Shown here: positions 1-12,483 of the stretch, in pieces
Layout of the letters: each line of letters begins with the position of its first letter
How positions within the stretch are numbered: position 1 is the first letter of the stretch
Assembly (NCBI GenBank): GCA_012295275.1
Contig: CM022670.1
Span: 25,358,755 to 25,422,754 of the forward strand
DNA: 64,000 nt
Reading direction: 5' to 3'
DNA from: Chrysomallon squamiferum
Lineage: Eukaryota; Mollusca; Gastropoda; Neomphalida; Peltospiridae
Made by a program: the position numbers and the translations under genes
Notes under the pieces: model-generated
What the model was told of the DNA's origin: nothing
The model's input: only the letters and a program-made list of their open reading frames with translations
Database searches by the model: none

Positions 1-2187
1 CATAATTCCATCTGGCAAGAGTTCTAGATATGTAAATCTGAAGTATGCCAACATAATAAAAGTAACTTTTATGCAGTTATATACAAGCCATTTGTAACTC
101 TTTTTCCCTCCTTTTTTATGCTACATATGCATGCTTCATTTTTTTAATATACAATTACTTTTCACAGTAACCCACAATCCACCCATACACATACTCAAAA
201 ACAAAATTAATAAGAAAAAAAAAAAAGGTTTAAAATAAGGGAGATTTTTTCAGTTGATACATTTCACACTAATCTTAATAATGATTTAAATGGGACTGTT
301 TTAAAAAAAATGCAGAAATGATAGAGCTCAGCAGGAATGTAATTTAAAGACCATGGATAGCTTCTGAAAAGGGAATAACTGCAATAAAATAAAATATACT
401 ATATTAATAAAAAAAAGAAATACATCTGAACCAGTCAGGGATAAATTAAAATTAGAAGAGCAAAACATTTTTTGTTAAAGTATAAGTCAAGAAAAACAAA
501 ATTTTAAAAGTCTCATTTCAGAACATCTGATTGAAACAAAATATGATATTCTGCAGTATGCCGAAATTTAACAAAGACATTTAATGTAAAAGGGAATGGA
601 TAAAATGCTTAACATACTGCCGAAATGATAAAAAGGCTGAGCTCCATTCTTGTTACTGAATAGATTACTTTAAACAATGAAAAATAATTAAATAATTTTG
701 TTTTTATCTTAGAATACAAGCATATTCAGAGTACAAAACTATTTAATTTGTTTTGTTTTTGTTTGTAACCAATAACTATTTATCTCTAATTAAAAAAATG
801 TTAACGCTTATTTTACAAAGAATAAACGTTTCACTGATACCGTATTATAAATCCTAACGTTTTATCTTCACATATGGTCAGCATGTACTTACAAGGGCAA
901 AAAAAACAAAACAAAATAAAAAACAGTTAGAAAAGATGTTAAAACAATCTTAAGTTTCAATACAGCAGCTGCCACAATCTGATAGCTGCTAGAATCCAAA
1001 AACTGTATTTACAATAAATCCACACATCAACCTAGCAACAGCCTTTTTTGTTATGTTAATATGAAAAGGTATTGATGACAAATTTATTGTTGTCCATCAC
1101 ACCATACTGGAATGGTCTGAAAGACATTTTATAATAAAATAGGAGACTACTTATCACAAACTATAGATAATACCTTTATGAGCCCCTTTGACTCGGTGAT
1201 CTTTATTCGGGATTCATTAATTAATTGCTGCCTTTTTTTTATTCTTCTGTCTCCCTTCTGTTAAAAGGTACAAAAGTTTTTTAAAATTTCTTTTTTTTCC
1301 TTATTTACATACCTATAAATTACTACATGTACAGCTGTCACTACTATCTTTACATCTGTAATACAACATATAAATATATATACATACTGAGATACTCTTA
1401 CACATACACAAAGGACAGACAACATTTTATTATTTTTTTTTATATAAAATTTTAGTTGTTTTTTATTTTTTATTTTATTTTAATTATTTTTTTCATTCCT
1501 TTTTTTTTCTTTTTATATCTTTCTTCTATTTTTTTCTTCAGTTTTAAAACAAATATTTTTCTAACAACATCAACACATTTAAATTACATAATATATTAAC
1601 TTGCATGCATTTCACTAATACATACAGTTTCCAACCAAAAAAAAATAAAATCATTCTGAAGGGCATTATAAATGAACCTGCAGTTATCTCAAACCAAAAT
1701 ATCAGTGTAAAGAAAGCTACAGAAAGAAGACAGTAAGAAGACAATTCACAAAAAGTTATTAAAATAAACTAATTTTTATTTAAAATAGTTATAGAAGCAT
1801 AAAAACTTCTCAAAATGTAATTTAGAAAATAATATAATGAACATTTAAAAGAAATTATAAAAGTTTTAAGAAAACTGTGGTCAATGATTTTAACAATAAA
1901 ATTAAAATTATATATAAATATTTTTGAACATTAATTGTTGCCCATTAATATTCTTAGTAAATAAAATAAATAGAAATATAAATTGTTCATTATAATAGAT
2001 AATGATAACAATAAAATAAATAATACCTGATCACTGAATATTATTTTAATAATACCCAAACAACAGATAAACGTATTTTTTGATTATATTATAAACAGAC
2101 TTTTCCTAATTTCAGAAGTAAAGAATAATTTAGAATTTGAAAACTGATAGTAAAGAACTAAATTAATATTTTTGCAAGACAAATGAT
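1..2187 (-). other. 3' flank and probable 3' UTR of cyclin I
   Basis: This AT-rich stretch lies directly downstream of the cyclin I stop codon on the minus strand. I see no convincing coding exon: the open frames are short and rich in Phe and Leu from T-runs. Much of it is probably 3' UTR, but several TTTATT (AATAAA on the minus strand) hexamers exist and I cannot pick the used poly(A) site. There are homopolymer-rich patches near 1430-1530. Confidence 0.4.
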
Positions 2188-5100
2188 TCAGTTGGCACAA
2201 ACAGCCACTGCAGGTGGGCACATCTCTATATCGGAATCGTGATGCACCACTGAAGCACATGATGCCCATGTTGTTACTTTCTCTTCTTCATTATACAGCC
2301 GCTTGATGCTGTCGTAAATTTCGTCGGTGTCTGTCTGTTCCACCTTCCTTTTCTTTGAAGACTGTCGACATTTCTTGAATGAATAGCGTGTCTTCAACTG
2401 ACTGCTTTGAACAAGAAGATTTGTGATCATTTCTCTGCATCTGATAAGATCTTCATTTTCAACCTACATAGATTAAGAAATATAATTGTTATTATTATTT
2501 TAAACAGATTAAAGAGCTCTTGAAAGATATTTCAAAATGCAAAATGTGTGAATTTCAGAAAACAAAAGTAAATATATGCATAAATGTATTACACCTTTCT
2601 TGTCAAGTTGTATATTTTACAGTAACATTGTTCAAATTAATTTCATTCCTTTTAAAACTGAATGAAATTAATTCGAACAATGTTACTATAAAATATTATT
2701 TGTGATTACCTATATTTAAAAACTCTCATTTTTGTTAACACCTGATCCATTTAATAATCAGAATAAAACATACCTTAATCATACTCTGCAGAACAGCAAT
2801 GGTAGGTAGCCATGATGAAATGATCTGTTCCAATTCCAAGCTAAGAAGAGAAAGAACAACAGTGGCAGGTCGAATACTCTGGATCTCATGGTAACACAGA
2901 CAGGTGAAAAGCTTCTGTGTTAAGAGTGCCAGATGATCCAGGGGGCATCATGTGACACAGAGCATCCAACAGACTGGGGTTGTGCCACATCAACAACGCA
3001 TGGAGCTGAAAAAGAGGAATGAAAGATACAGATGATCATTTCTATAGTTGTTGTTTGGTGTTTCATTTACAAATTCTAATATTAAATACTCCTTGTAATG
3101 GAATATGTAAACTTTTTTGTCTGTCTATTTTTTAAATAAAATTCTACATATATAAAAAATTTAATCTGTTCTTGAACATATTCCCTTATATTTGAAAACA
3201 AAATTTAACTGTTCTTTTTCTTTATAACTTACAATATGCAAGAAGTCAATAGCAGTCACAGTAGTGATGTTCCATGACAGTTTATTTAAAATAACAGCCT
3301 CCATTCTCAGAACTTCTGCCACAGAACAACCACATTGACTCTCACGCACCAGCTCCACTGTGATAGGCACAATCTGAAAATAAACACACATTACAGTTTC
3401 TAACAGAATCTGTTCCTCAATTTGTACTGAATTAAATGAATAAGAATATATAAATACAACAGAACATCTGAACTTGAATTCAGGTGTATATATTATACAA
3501 TGGTATGCTGAAATTGTGGGTCAATTTGTTTTAAATAAGCTCTTGAAACATCTTTCAGTTGTGTTTAAATATACATATATTTTCAATCTATTATGAATAT
3601 GTTTTAAAAATCTTGTTCTCATTTGGATAAATATAAATATAATCTACCACATTTTCAGACACAACATTATCCAGAAATTCGTGATGTTATTAATGACATC
3701 ACACTTACTTCATCTTCTTCAAGTGTTTTGGCTGCTATGTAGAAACAGCTGACAGCTACACACTGCAGATACTTGGGACGAACCTAGTTTATAATTAAAA
3801 ATAAATAAAAACTTCTTGTACAAGTAATGAAATAGGGTATTTATGTGAATATTCAAGTTCAATCCAAACTAGCCAATCTGATATTTAGATGGTACTGAAA
3901 CAGGAGAAACAAGATTTATTTTGGATGCACTGATAATAACATAACAAACTATTTAAATAGACTGAGGATAAAACTCCTTAATAATATTTTAGTTCATCTA
4001 TATGGTTATTAAGCTTTTTCAATGATATCCCTGCATGTATTTACACATTTTTCTCAAACATAAATATAGATCTACCTTGACATGGCGAAGAAATCTATCC
4101 AACAATGAAATGGCCAGAGCACCAGTCTCTGGCATAAAATTGAACTTTTTGTTCAGGTGGACCACCCAGATGGCAATAGTATCTCTCTGCACAGCAGATA
4201 CTTCCTGAAATAAAATGTTACAACAATGTATATTTTTAACTGGCAAAAATTAATAAATGCTACATCTAAAATTCTTTTAAAACTGAATGAAATTAATTTG
4301 AACAATGTTACTTGTTAAATATTATTTATAATTATATATATTTATATATATATACGATTTTGCAGTGAATATATATTGAAGGTAACAATGTATAATTTAA
4401 ACTCTATACTAGCATACTGTAAGTTAGCCATTGAGAAACCAGCATTTAATGATAATACAGTTTTCAGTTTGTTGTGTTATATTAAGTCCATCAAACAGTA
4501 ACAACAACAATGATGATGATGATAGTTAAATAAATAAATACAAAATCATGATGGAATTAAAACTGAAATAATTTTAATTACGATTTCCCCTTTCAAACAA
4601 GTATATGTGGGATCTTACTATACCACTTCTCTAGTTTCTTTCTTTCTTTCTATATATATTAGAACTATGACTAGAAAGATCCAAATTTTATTATTATTAC
4701 ATTTTTGTTAGTGTCTTCCCGGATAATACAAATAGATTAATGCATTTTGTTTTGCAATTCCAATGATGAAATAAATTTTGGTGGGCCAGTATTTTTTTTT
4801 ATTTTATCTCACACACATATGTGTAAACAAACATACAGTGCACTCTGTGAAAAACTGAAACTTGACAAATCCAGATTTCTGTGTAAACTTGCATTTTTCA
4901 AAGTCCTACCCAGCTACAGTTAATCCATTATGAACAAAACTCTGAATATATCAAATGCTGCTTTTTTTTGGATTTTGTGTTCAAATTCCAGAATGAAAGA
5001 ACAATGCATATAGCAATTAATTTTGTCTGCACTGGCAGTTTTGAAAGTATGCCTTCTTAAACAATGACAGCAATTTGCAGATAATTAGGCTACCACTAAA

Positions 5101-5867
5101 GATCAAATAACTGCTTCTTTAAAGGCTTAATAATTACTACATACAGTTGTATCAACAGGATTATTGTCAGTATGTGCAGATAAGGGAACTGACTCATTTA
5201 GATCTATTTAGCGTGAAAAGCAGCAGTCTGCATAAATATGTATGGCACATATTTTGTGTGTCATGCAGAATTCATAATCGCAAAGTCACTATAAAAACCA
5301 ATATTTTGTTGGTTCCAAGTGAATCCAGTTTTGACAGTCAGCTGTGTGTGTGTGTGTTATCAAAATGTTGAATTCCTGAATGGTTTTACCTAATTTATAA
5401 AATCTTTATTTTATTTCTACTGATGATCAGAAAATAGTCCAGCAAATTTAGTTTTTGTTGAATTCTGCTGATTATATATATATATTTATATATGCATTCA
5501 TTTATATAAATATGTATATAAACATACACATTTGATTATGGAGCATTTAATGATATACATCATTTTAGTTTTATGAAATTTCAACACTCATTTAATCATT
5601 TTTATCTGATCTTACTAATAAGAGAAATATTTAAACATTTTCATGCTTTTGCAGAAATATTCCACACAGATATGTAGACAACTGATTAGTTTTTTTATAA
5701 CTATGGTATTTTTGACAAAATGTTTTAATGTCAACTTAATAATGACTTACTGGGCCATCATTTGAAAGAAACAATGGTTTCCATTGTTGTTCTTCACCAT
5801 GCAATGCTCTCCCCAGCATCTGCATCAGCTGCCTAGCATCCAAAGCACTCTGAAGCCTCATCCCCAT
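2188..5867 (-). CDS. CCNI: Cyclin I (atypical cyclin), six coding exons, with an apparent frameshift
   Basis: Coding exons on the minus strand are 5751-5867, 4076-4204, 3709-3783, 3233-3373, 2774-3005 and 2188-2463. All joins are phase 0. The start ATG at 5865-5867 opens MGMRLQSALD; the protein would be about 322 residues against about 377 in human cyclin I. The cyclin box is clear: LLDRFLRHVK at the end of exon 2, YLQCVAVSCFYIAAK in exon 3, and a LRMEAVILNKLSWN helix in exon 4. The last exon has KRKVEQTDTDEIYDSIKRLY, which closely matches the conserved C-terminal motif of vertebrate cyclin I and identifies the gene. Exon 5 is 232 nt and carries one surplus base in the run of five G at 2941-2945 (C on the coding strand). 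Read literally it stops early; with 231 nt it stays open and cyclin-like throughout. Cyclin I is an atypical, CDK5-associated cyclin with a role in cell survival in vertebrates (family knowledge). Confidence 0.9.
2611..2697. repeat. Foldback (hairpin) element in a cyclin I intron
   Basis: Two arms of 38 bases, 2611-2648 and 2660-2697, are nearly perfect reverse complements with about three mismatches, around an 11-base centre (CTTTTAAAACT). The arm core is GAATGAAATTAATT followed by GAACAATGTTACT. A further single arm with the same centre sits in another intron of the gene at 4272-4330, so this is probably a small dispersed element. Confidence 0.75.
4272..4330. repeat. Second copy (one arm) of the cyclin I intron foldback element
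   Basis: The sequence repeats the centre and right arm of the 2611-2697 hairpin, with CTTTTAAAACTGAATGAAAT followed by AACAATGTTACT and TAAATATTATTT. No left arm is visible here. Confidence 0.65.
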
Positions 5868-6911
5868 CTACACCAATGGTGCACCAAGATTCCTGAAAAA
5901 AATATAACATATTATGTAACAAACCTTAAAAAATAAACTGTACTCAAGAAATTATTTCTGATATTAAATGACAGTTATAAATCATAACAATTTATCTATC
6001 TTAACTGATGGCACCTCAATTTAATTATACTTTTAATGTAGAAGAAATTTAAATAATATGCAGATTGAAAGCTTGGGATTCATATTGACAGGTCTTTGTT
6101 TCAAATATGGTAATTAAAAACTTCTGTCACTGTTATTCACTTTCTTTTTAAACTGCTAACTGCATATCTTGGAAAGTTTTAGACATTCTGTTATAAGATT
6201 TCTTCTGACAAGTGCAATTAGTAAGATGTGATACTTTTAATCTGGTACTATTTATATTTAGTAATCTGTGACAGAACAGGACAAAGAATCAAAATTAGAA
6301 ACTGCTTGTTACATTATCATTTTAATTAAGAAGCCTTTCGTGACTATACCACTGAGAATGTAATTTGTTTTAAGTATCTTGAATGAGATAAAGATATTTA
6401 TAAATTAGTCTGTACTGTAACTAAAAGAATATTTTAATTATTTAGACAGTCATTTGTAATTAGTAATTACCATTATAATTATTATAATAAATATAATCAA
6501 CTAAATAGGGATTATATTCTTTGGCCAGTGCACGCCATGGTGGGTATTCGGATACCAGGATAGCTGAACTCGAATGGATTCTAGCAGTTTTAAGTTTAGG
6601 CCTGACGTTATTAATAATATTAAATACCATGATTCATAGTAATGCCATTATTCGACCCACTGTGACTGTCGATAAATGATTACATGATGATGATAATGAT
6701 GATTACCATCCAGTTTGAAAATAAGCTGATTTAATTTGTTTTGTTTTTTCTTTAGAACAACAATAACAAGAATAAGAATAATATTATGTTTTACATTTAT
6801 ACATTCTTAAATTTCGCATGCGCAGATAGAAGCTTTATTGATTATTAGGTCAAATCTGACATTTGTCAGTCAGTGTTAAATAAAATTTTCTGTCTTCGAA
6901 AGGTTACTTAC

Positions 6912-7080
6912 CCGGGACACTTTGGAAAATAAGGACTCTCCCTGGTCCATAAAAAAGATATGTCTATTACATTTACTGCCCTGATACTTCCATCGTGGAT
7001 ATTTAATAAAAGATCAAAAGAAAAAAAAAGAAATGAAGAAAATCGTTTCGACAGTCGTCTGGATATGATCTAAAAATAGA
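6912..7080 (-). other. Probable non-coding first exon of cyclin I
   Basis: On the minus strand a strong donor (CCCGG followed by GTAAGT) ends a putative exon at 6912. The first coding exon has an acceptor (TTTTTCAG) at 5893 that lies upstream of the ATG. A 5' UTR exon ending at 6912 would therefore complete the gene. The upstream boundary is a guess. Confidence 0.4.
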
Positions 7081-7775
7081 TACTGTTCAATTCCTGAGCG
7101 GTAATTATAGGAACTATATCCATAAATTATATTTAAATTTCTTGTAAAGATTTATGAAATGGAAATTATAATTATAGTATTCATTTATTCAAAATTAAAT
7201 ATTGGTATTTAGCTTAGTGACAAATGATGTATTTATTTATCATATTTTTAAAGGGAGTATATTGTTTAGCGCACAGATGTATCAGTACATTGGCGGACGA
7301 ATCCATTCTCATGACAGCAAGATGAAATAGTCCAGTTATAGGATTGCAGGTGCTCGTTTCAGCTTTAATCAGTCAGGTATATTTTTGTGTTGGTAAAGAT
7401 TAAATTAAATGCATTTTGTCTGTACCGTGTAAACCATATTATATGTTCATTGTGTAGTTATTTCTTTCTTGGTAGTTGTATTTTATAAATAAGATATCGG
7501 TTAACCAATGAACATATTCAATACAAAACATTTAAAGCTGCTAACCAATCGCTGTCCTTTTAACATTCGTAACTCACTTCGTTGGGTGACTTTTTTGTTG
7601 ACTAGTCAATATCTTTGTTTTCAGTTTCATCCAATGAATGATAAAAACGTGAATTCTGGCTTGCCGCCAACATTCAAAGCTCATCTGTCAAATCAGCTGT
7701 GCCAAGTGTTTGATTTTTCGTACGAGAAGTAGGTAAAACAATACAAAGAAAAAAATCTGCCTTCTCGTCAACATC
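7081..7775. promoter_or_regulatory. Shared upstream region of the divergent cyclin genes
   Basis: This interval separates the putative first exon of cyclin I (minus strand) from the first coding exon of the cyclin G gene (plus strand). It is less repeat-laden than the surroundings and should hold both transcription starts. I see no convincing TATA box. Plus-strand frames here, such as 7508-7732, have no recognisable product. Confidence 0.4.
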
Positions 7776-10700
7776 ATGGTCATCCACAAGTTATCACACT
7801 CCTGGGAAGACAATGGATTCCTATTATCGGCTACAGACGAACAGCTAAATTTGACGCATAAACATTTTTTGGTAAACATTATTTATTTTAAAGAAATGGA
7901 TCATCAACATAAATAACTTTTGGTTCCAGAAATCGTATTAATACATTTCATATTTAATTTTTTATTTAGATAAATTTTAATCATGATTACATATATAATT
8001 ATAACTAAACACGTTCGTGTTCTCTTGTGTTATAATTATTATTACATGATGATGGATGATCGGCTTCATTAGTTGATACTTCGATTAGCAAAAAATTACA
8101 GTACCAATCGATCAGCATTAATGGTTAAATGATTCCGCTGATTTTCTGTGTGGTACTATAGTTTTATTATAACCTTCATTTAGTGACTGAAATAATAATA
8201 AAATGTATTTTGACAGTTTGCTTGAAATGTAAATATTTACCACATAAAATTGATAAATGGTAATATTTTACTATTAGCTAAATCCTGTTAAATCACAAAT
8301 AATACATAGTACACTCATTCACATTTTGTTTTTAATAATTTTAAGCAAAAACAATGTAATTTGTAAGAAATAAAGATCTAGTATTTTCCCTCTTTATGAT
8401 AGGCCAGAGAAAATGCCTTATTTATTGTCTAAAATTTACCAAGAAACAAAACATCTGACTTTCCTCCCCAATAAAATATTTATTTGAAAATAATTTATAT
8501 GATACCTGGATGAGGCTTTACCGTAGTAGTTTTAGGTAGAGCAATCTGCACACTGGAATAAGTGCATAATGTATACCAACCTAGTAACAGAGTCAAAGAA
8601 AATATGGATTTACTCCAATAAGCAGTACTGACACATTATTAACCTCAGATTTTACTGTGTAATAATCTCTTTAATACACCATAAATAAAATTAGTCTTAT
8701 GAACTTTGTTTAATCTACCATACAACATTTGATCAGATTCACCCATAGTTAAGTAGTTAAGCTAATTTAGTGTAATTTTTATTTATTTATTTATTATATT
8801 TTTGTTTACAAATCGGAAATCTTTTTACCATCTTGAAGTGTAATGAAAAAAATTAATATTAAACATTCATGTTATAAGAAAAGAATTATCAATATTCATT
8901 ATTTCTTACCTATTTTTCAGACTCCTGAAGATACTGAAAAACTAATTATTGCTGCCAAAGGCATTTTGTGTAGTCATTCTTCTGTGTTAAATCTGGTAAG
9001 TTTGTTTAAAAACATTTAACAATTTGAAATTAAATCTAAATTTTATAAGTTTTATAAAATACTTCTTAGTTTTGGCACTGTATTTCTAATTATTTTTTCC
9101 AATCACATTTTCACTATATGTTATTTAAATAATTTATTACTATTTGTGTGAAATCAGTTGCTTAACACTGTGTTAAGATAGAATTTTGGATGTTAATATC
9201 CAGATACAAATAATTAGCCTAAGAACATTTGTATCTTTTGAAAAGTTTGTTTTATTAATAGACAAACATGAATAGAATAACACGGTCATGTGGTTATACT
9301 GATGTCGACTGTTTTTCCATTTAATGTGACGTTATTTTGTAAGGCCGACACTTTCCCTAACCTAATACTTTTTGCTTTATATTCATATAGTTGAATATAC
9401 TTCAGTTAATATAAATGAGGAATTGATTTTTGATTTTTGAAACAAAACAAACAAAAAATAATTCATTTACAAATACTAAAATATTGACAGGAATGATACA
9501 TCTTTGGATTTTGGGGATGACAAGGATTTGGTTTTGTCTAACAGATAAGTGTTCCTTTTTTTAACAGAATGAAGATAATTTCCAGTTCAGGTCCAAGGCT
9601 CTTACACTGATTAGATGTTTACATTTATTCTTTGGATCCCTGCCAGATACTTTTGCTGTTGCTGCTAATGTGTTAGATAAATTTTTGGCCATTGTTAAGG
9701 TATTTATAAGTTTATATCTGTTTATCTATCTATATCTGTATATATATATATATATATTCAAACAGCCATGAAATTTAAATTCTTGTAACAAATGTGGTTT
9801 TCTATGACTTTTTATTTATTAATTTATTTATTTATTTATTTTGTTCTTATTTTATTTTATATTTTTATTTTTTAAAATCTTTTTTTATTTTTTTTCCTTT
9901 TTGAAGAGCAGCATAATAATGTAATTATTTGGAAAATGAAGCTTTAATTGTTTTGATTTCATCTTACAGATAAATTATAATCTCTTAACTGGTGAAAACA
10001 TTATAAACAACATTATTTTAAAATCTGTAAATATTATTTTCGTTTCTCTTTTAGTAAACTTTGAAGGAGCCTGTGAGAAGGAACTAACTGCTGATATTTT
10101 TTTTTCTTAACTGTTTTCAGATTAAAGAAAAATATCTAAGTTGCACTGCATCTGCCTGCTATTTTATTGCAAGTAAAATACACCAAGAAGATGAGGTATT
10201 TCATTTTATTTTAATTTTGCATAGTTTAAAAACTGTTAAGATTAATTAATATCACTAAACTGAAATATTTTTAGAAGACCATTAATATTAATTGTAAAAA
10301 TGGCAGAATTTTTTTATAAACAAACCGGAAATCAATTACATATTTTGATCAAATTTAATTAGAGATATTAAAACTATGTGTTATGATTTAAAAAAAATAA
10401 ACAAACATATTATTTTAGTAGTGTTACGTGTCTGTGTGTGTGTGTTTTTTCAAGTCAGTTATTTAAATAGCCATATAAAGATCAAATAGAAAGTTTTGTA
10501 CCACAGAAAACTTTAATTCAGTTATACATGAACTTACATGTCTGTTCAAGTATTTCAAATGGGAACATCATTGTTTGCAATTTGTTATTTATACAGGAAC
10601 TCCCTACCACAGCTGTTCTTGCTCATCTCCATGGTAACAAATGGCGTTCATCTGATCTCTGCAGAATGGAAAGAGTTATTCTTCAGAAAATTAAATGGAA

Positions 10701-12483
10701 TGTTTCAAAGACTACCTGTCTTAGTTTCCTCCGTCTTTTTTATGAATTGTTTGCCAGATGTCTTCCTGAAATTGAGTCCAGTTGTTGTCTTGAGACATTG
10801 CTGGTCTTAGCACAAAACTGTATAAGACTAGGCTCAAGTACAGTATTCAAGGTACACATTTTAAATTGTGATTTTAATGTTTATATTTTGGCCAAATTCT
10901 TAATGCTTATTATATTAAATTTTCAGTTAATTGGCACTGATAAAAAAAAAAAAAATAATAATAATAATACTAATCATCGTTTTTGGTTTTTAAGAAATGA
11001 CTAAATCTGGAAAATGAAGGATTTGATTAAAACATCCAAGTTCCAAGTTATTTTTATATTTATTTCTAAACTGGAGAATAAAATATATGTTTGATTACAT
11101 ATTTGGGCACCTGATATATTTCCTTCATGAATTGCATCTGATACACTTGTATTTGAAATTCAAAATTTAATTGAGTTGGAGAATTGAGATTTGGTGGGCT
11201 ATAGAAACATCTTCTTCCAAAACCCAGTAACAAACTAGATCTTTTGGAGGTGTCTGCTTATACAACTATGAATGTTTTAAATTATCAGATATAATTATTT
11301 TAACTGTGATAGCTTGGTCAGAGACTGATACACATATTTTGGAAATGTTTGCACACTTTTAGTATTTTTAAATATTGATTTTGTAATAGTTTTATTTGTG
11401 TGGCATATTGGTTTCATTATTTACTTAGTTTATCCAGTATGCAAGATCATATGTCTCTTGCAATATGAATGTTCATTATTCATCCATCAGAAACTAGTAA
11501 ATATTTGAATTTTGAAAACTTGAACTTCCTGAAACTTCATCTATTTTTCTTTTCTGTTCAAGTTCACATTATTGATTTTTGACTGTATTTTGTTTTACTT
11601 GTGAAATATAAAGTATTTAATCCTTTTAGTTTTACATATCACAAGATATTTGGCAGTTCAGCTATATATTTATTGGACTAAATCTTCATTTAGCTAAAAT
11701 GTCTGTCAAAGAAACGTCTGCAGGTTAAGTGATTGGGAGCCACATATTCAGCATGAATTTTACTGATGAGTATCTGGCACTAATTTAATCAGTTGCTAGA
11801 TGTTTTTCTTAAAATTTATCTAAATACTTTTATTATTATTATTATTATTTTTACATATATGTCATATGGTTTAATGACCATCTATAATGCAGTTTTCTGT
11901 TTTCATTTTAGCCATCAACTGTATCATGGTGTATTATACACTATCATTTAAAAGAAAGACAACTTCTACTGCCATTAGCTAGAACATTTCTTTTGTATGT
12001 CCAGCAGATTTGCCAAGTGAGTTGAATTTCAGGTTTGAGTTTAACAACTGGTTGTTAATAAAAATGCTGTTTTATATCCAAAAAGATACATTTCTATTCA
12101 AATGTTTACTTTAAATTTTTTAATGTCATGAATTCTGCACCTTTTAAAATTCACATTTCATTATATTTCAATTATATTTTTTCATAATAATTATTTTTCT
12201 GTTCTAACTAATATTTATTTTCAAACCATTTTGTTTCCCTTTACTTCAGAGATTCAAATTTCACCATATACATTTTTTACCATCTTGCCTTTTTCAGATT
12301 CATGACTCAGAAATTTTTGAATGTAACCAACTTTTGCTGAAGTGTTTCAGTGAACCAAGACAAGAAAAAGTAAATGCTAGATGTTTATCACATGTCTTTC
12401 CCTTTGCAAAAGTGAGATGTCGACCTAGTTCAGAAGGAGAATCAGAGTTACCTGTTATCGCAGAAGATTGCTTGGGAAGCTAG
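7776..12483 (+). CDS. CCNG2: Cyclin G (CCNG1/CCNG2-type), seven coding exons
   Basis: Exons are 7776-7871, 8921-8995, 9568-9699, 10121-10195, 10597-10851, 11912-12016 and 12298-12483. All introns are phase 0 with GT-AG ends, giving 307 residues (human CCNG2 is about 344). The start opens MVIHKLSHSWEDNGFLLSAT. The cyclin box shows NVLDKFLAIVK (exon 3), YLSCTASACYFIASK (exon 4) and SDLCRMERVILQKIKWNVSK followed by TCLSFLRLFYEL (exon 5). The DLxRMExxVLxKxxW pattern and the later block ending LLKCFSEPRQEK are characteristic of cyclins G1 and G2. Exon 4 is 25 codons, exactly like its counterpart in the neighbouring cyclin I. G-type cyclins are p53- or FOXO-linked, partner PP2A and cyclin G-associated kinase, and restrain the cell cycle in vertebrates (family knowledge). 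Choosing G2 over G1 rests on human gene order, not on sequence, and the mollusc gene may predate that split. Confidence 0.88.

Noticed and set aside
7508-7732. Plus-strand frame of 74 residues just before cyclin G
   Set aside because: It overlaps the shared upstream region, is out of frame with exon 1, and shows no homology I recognise.
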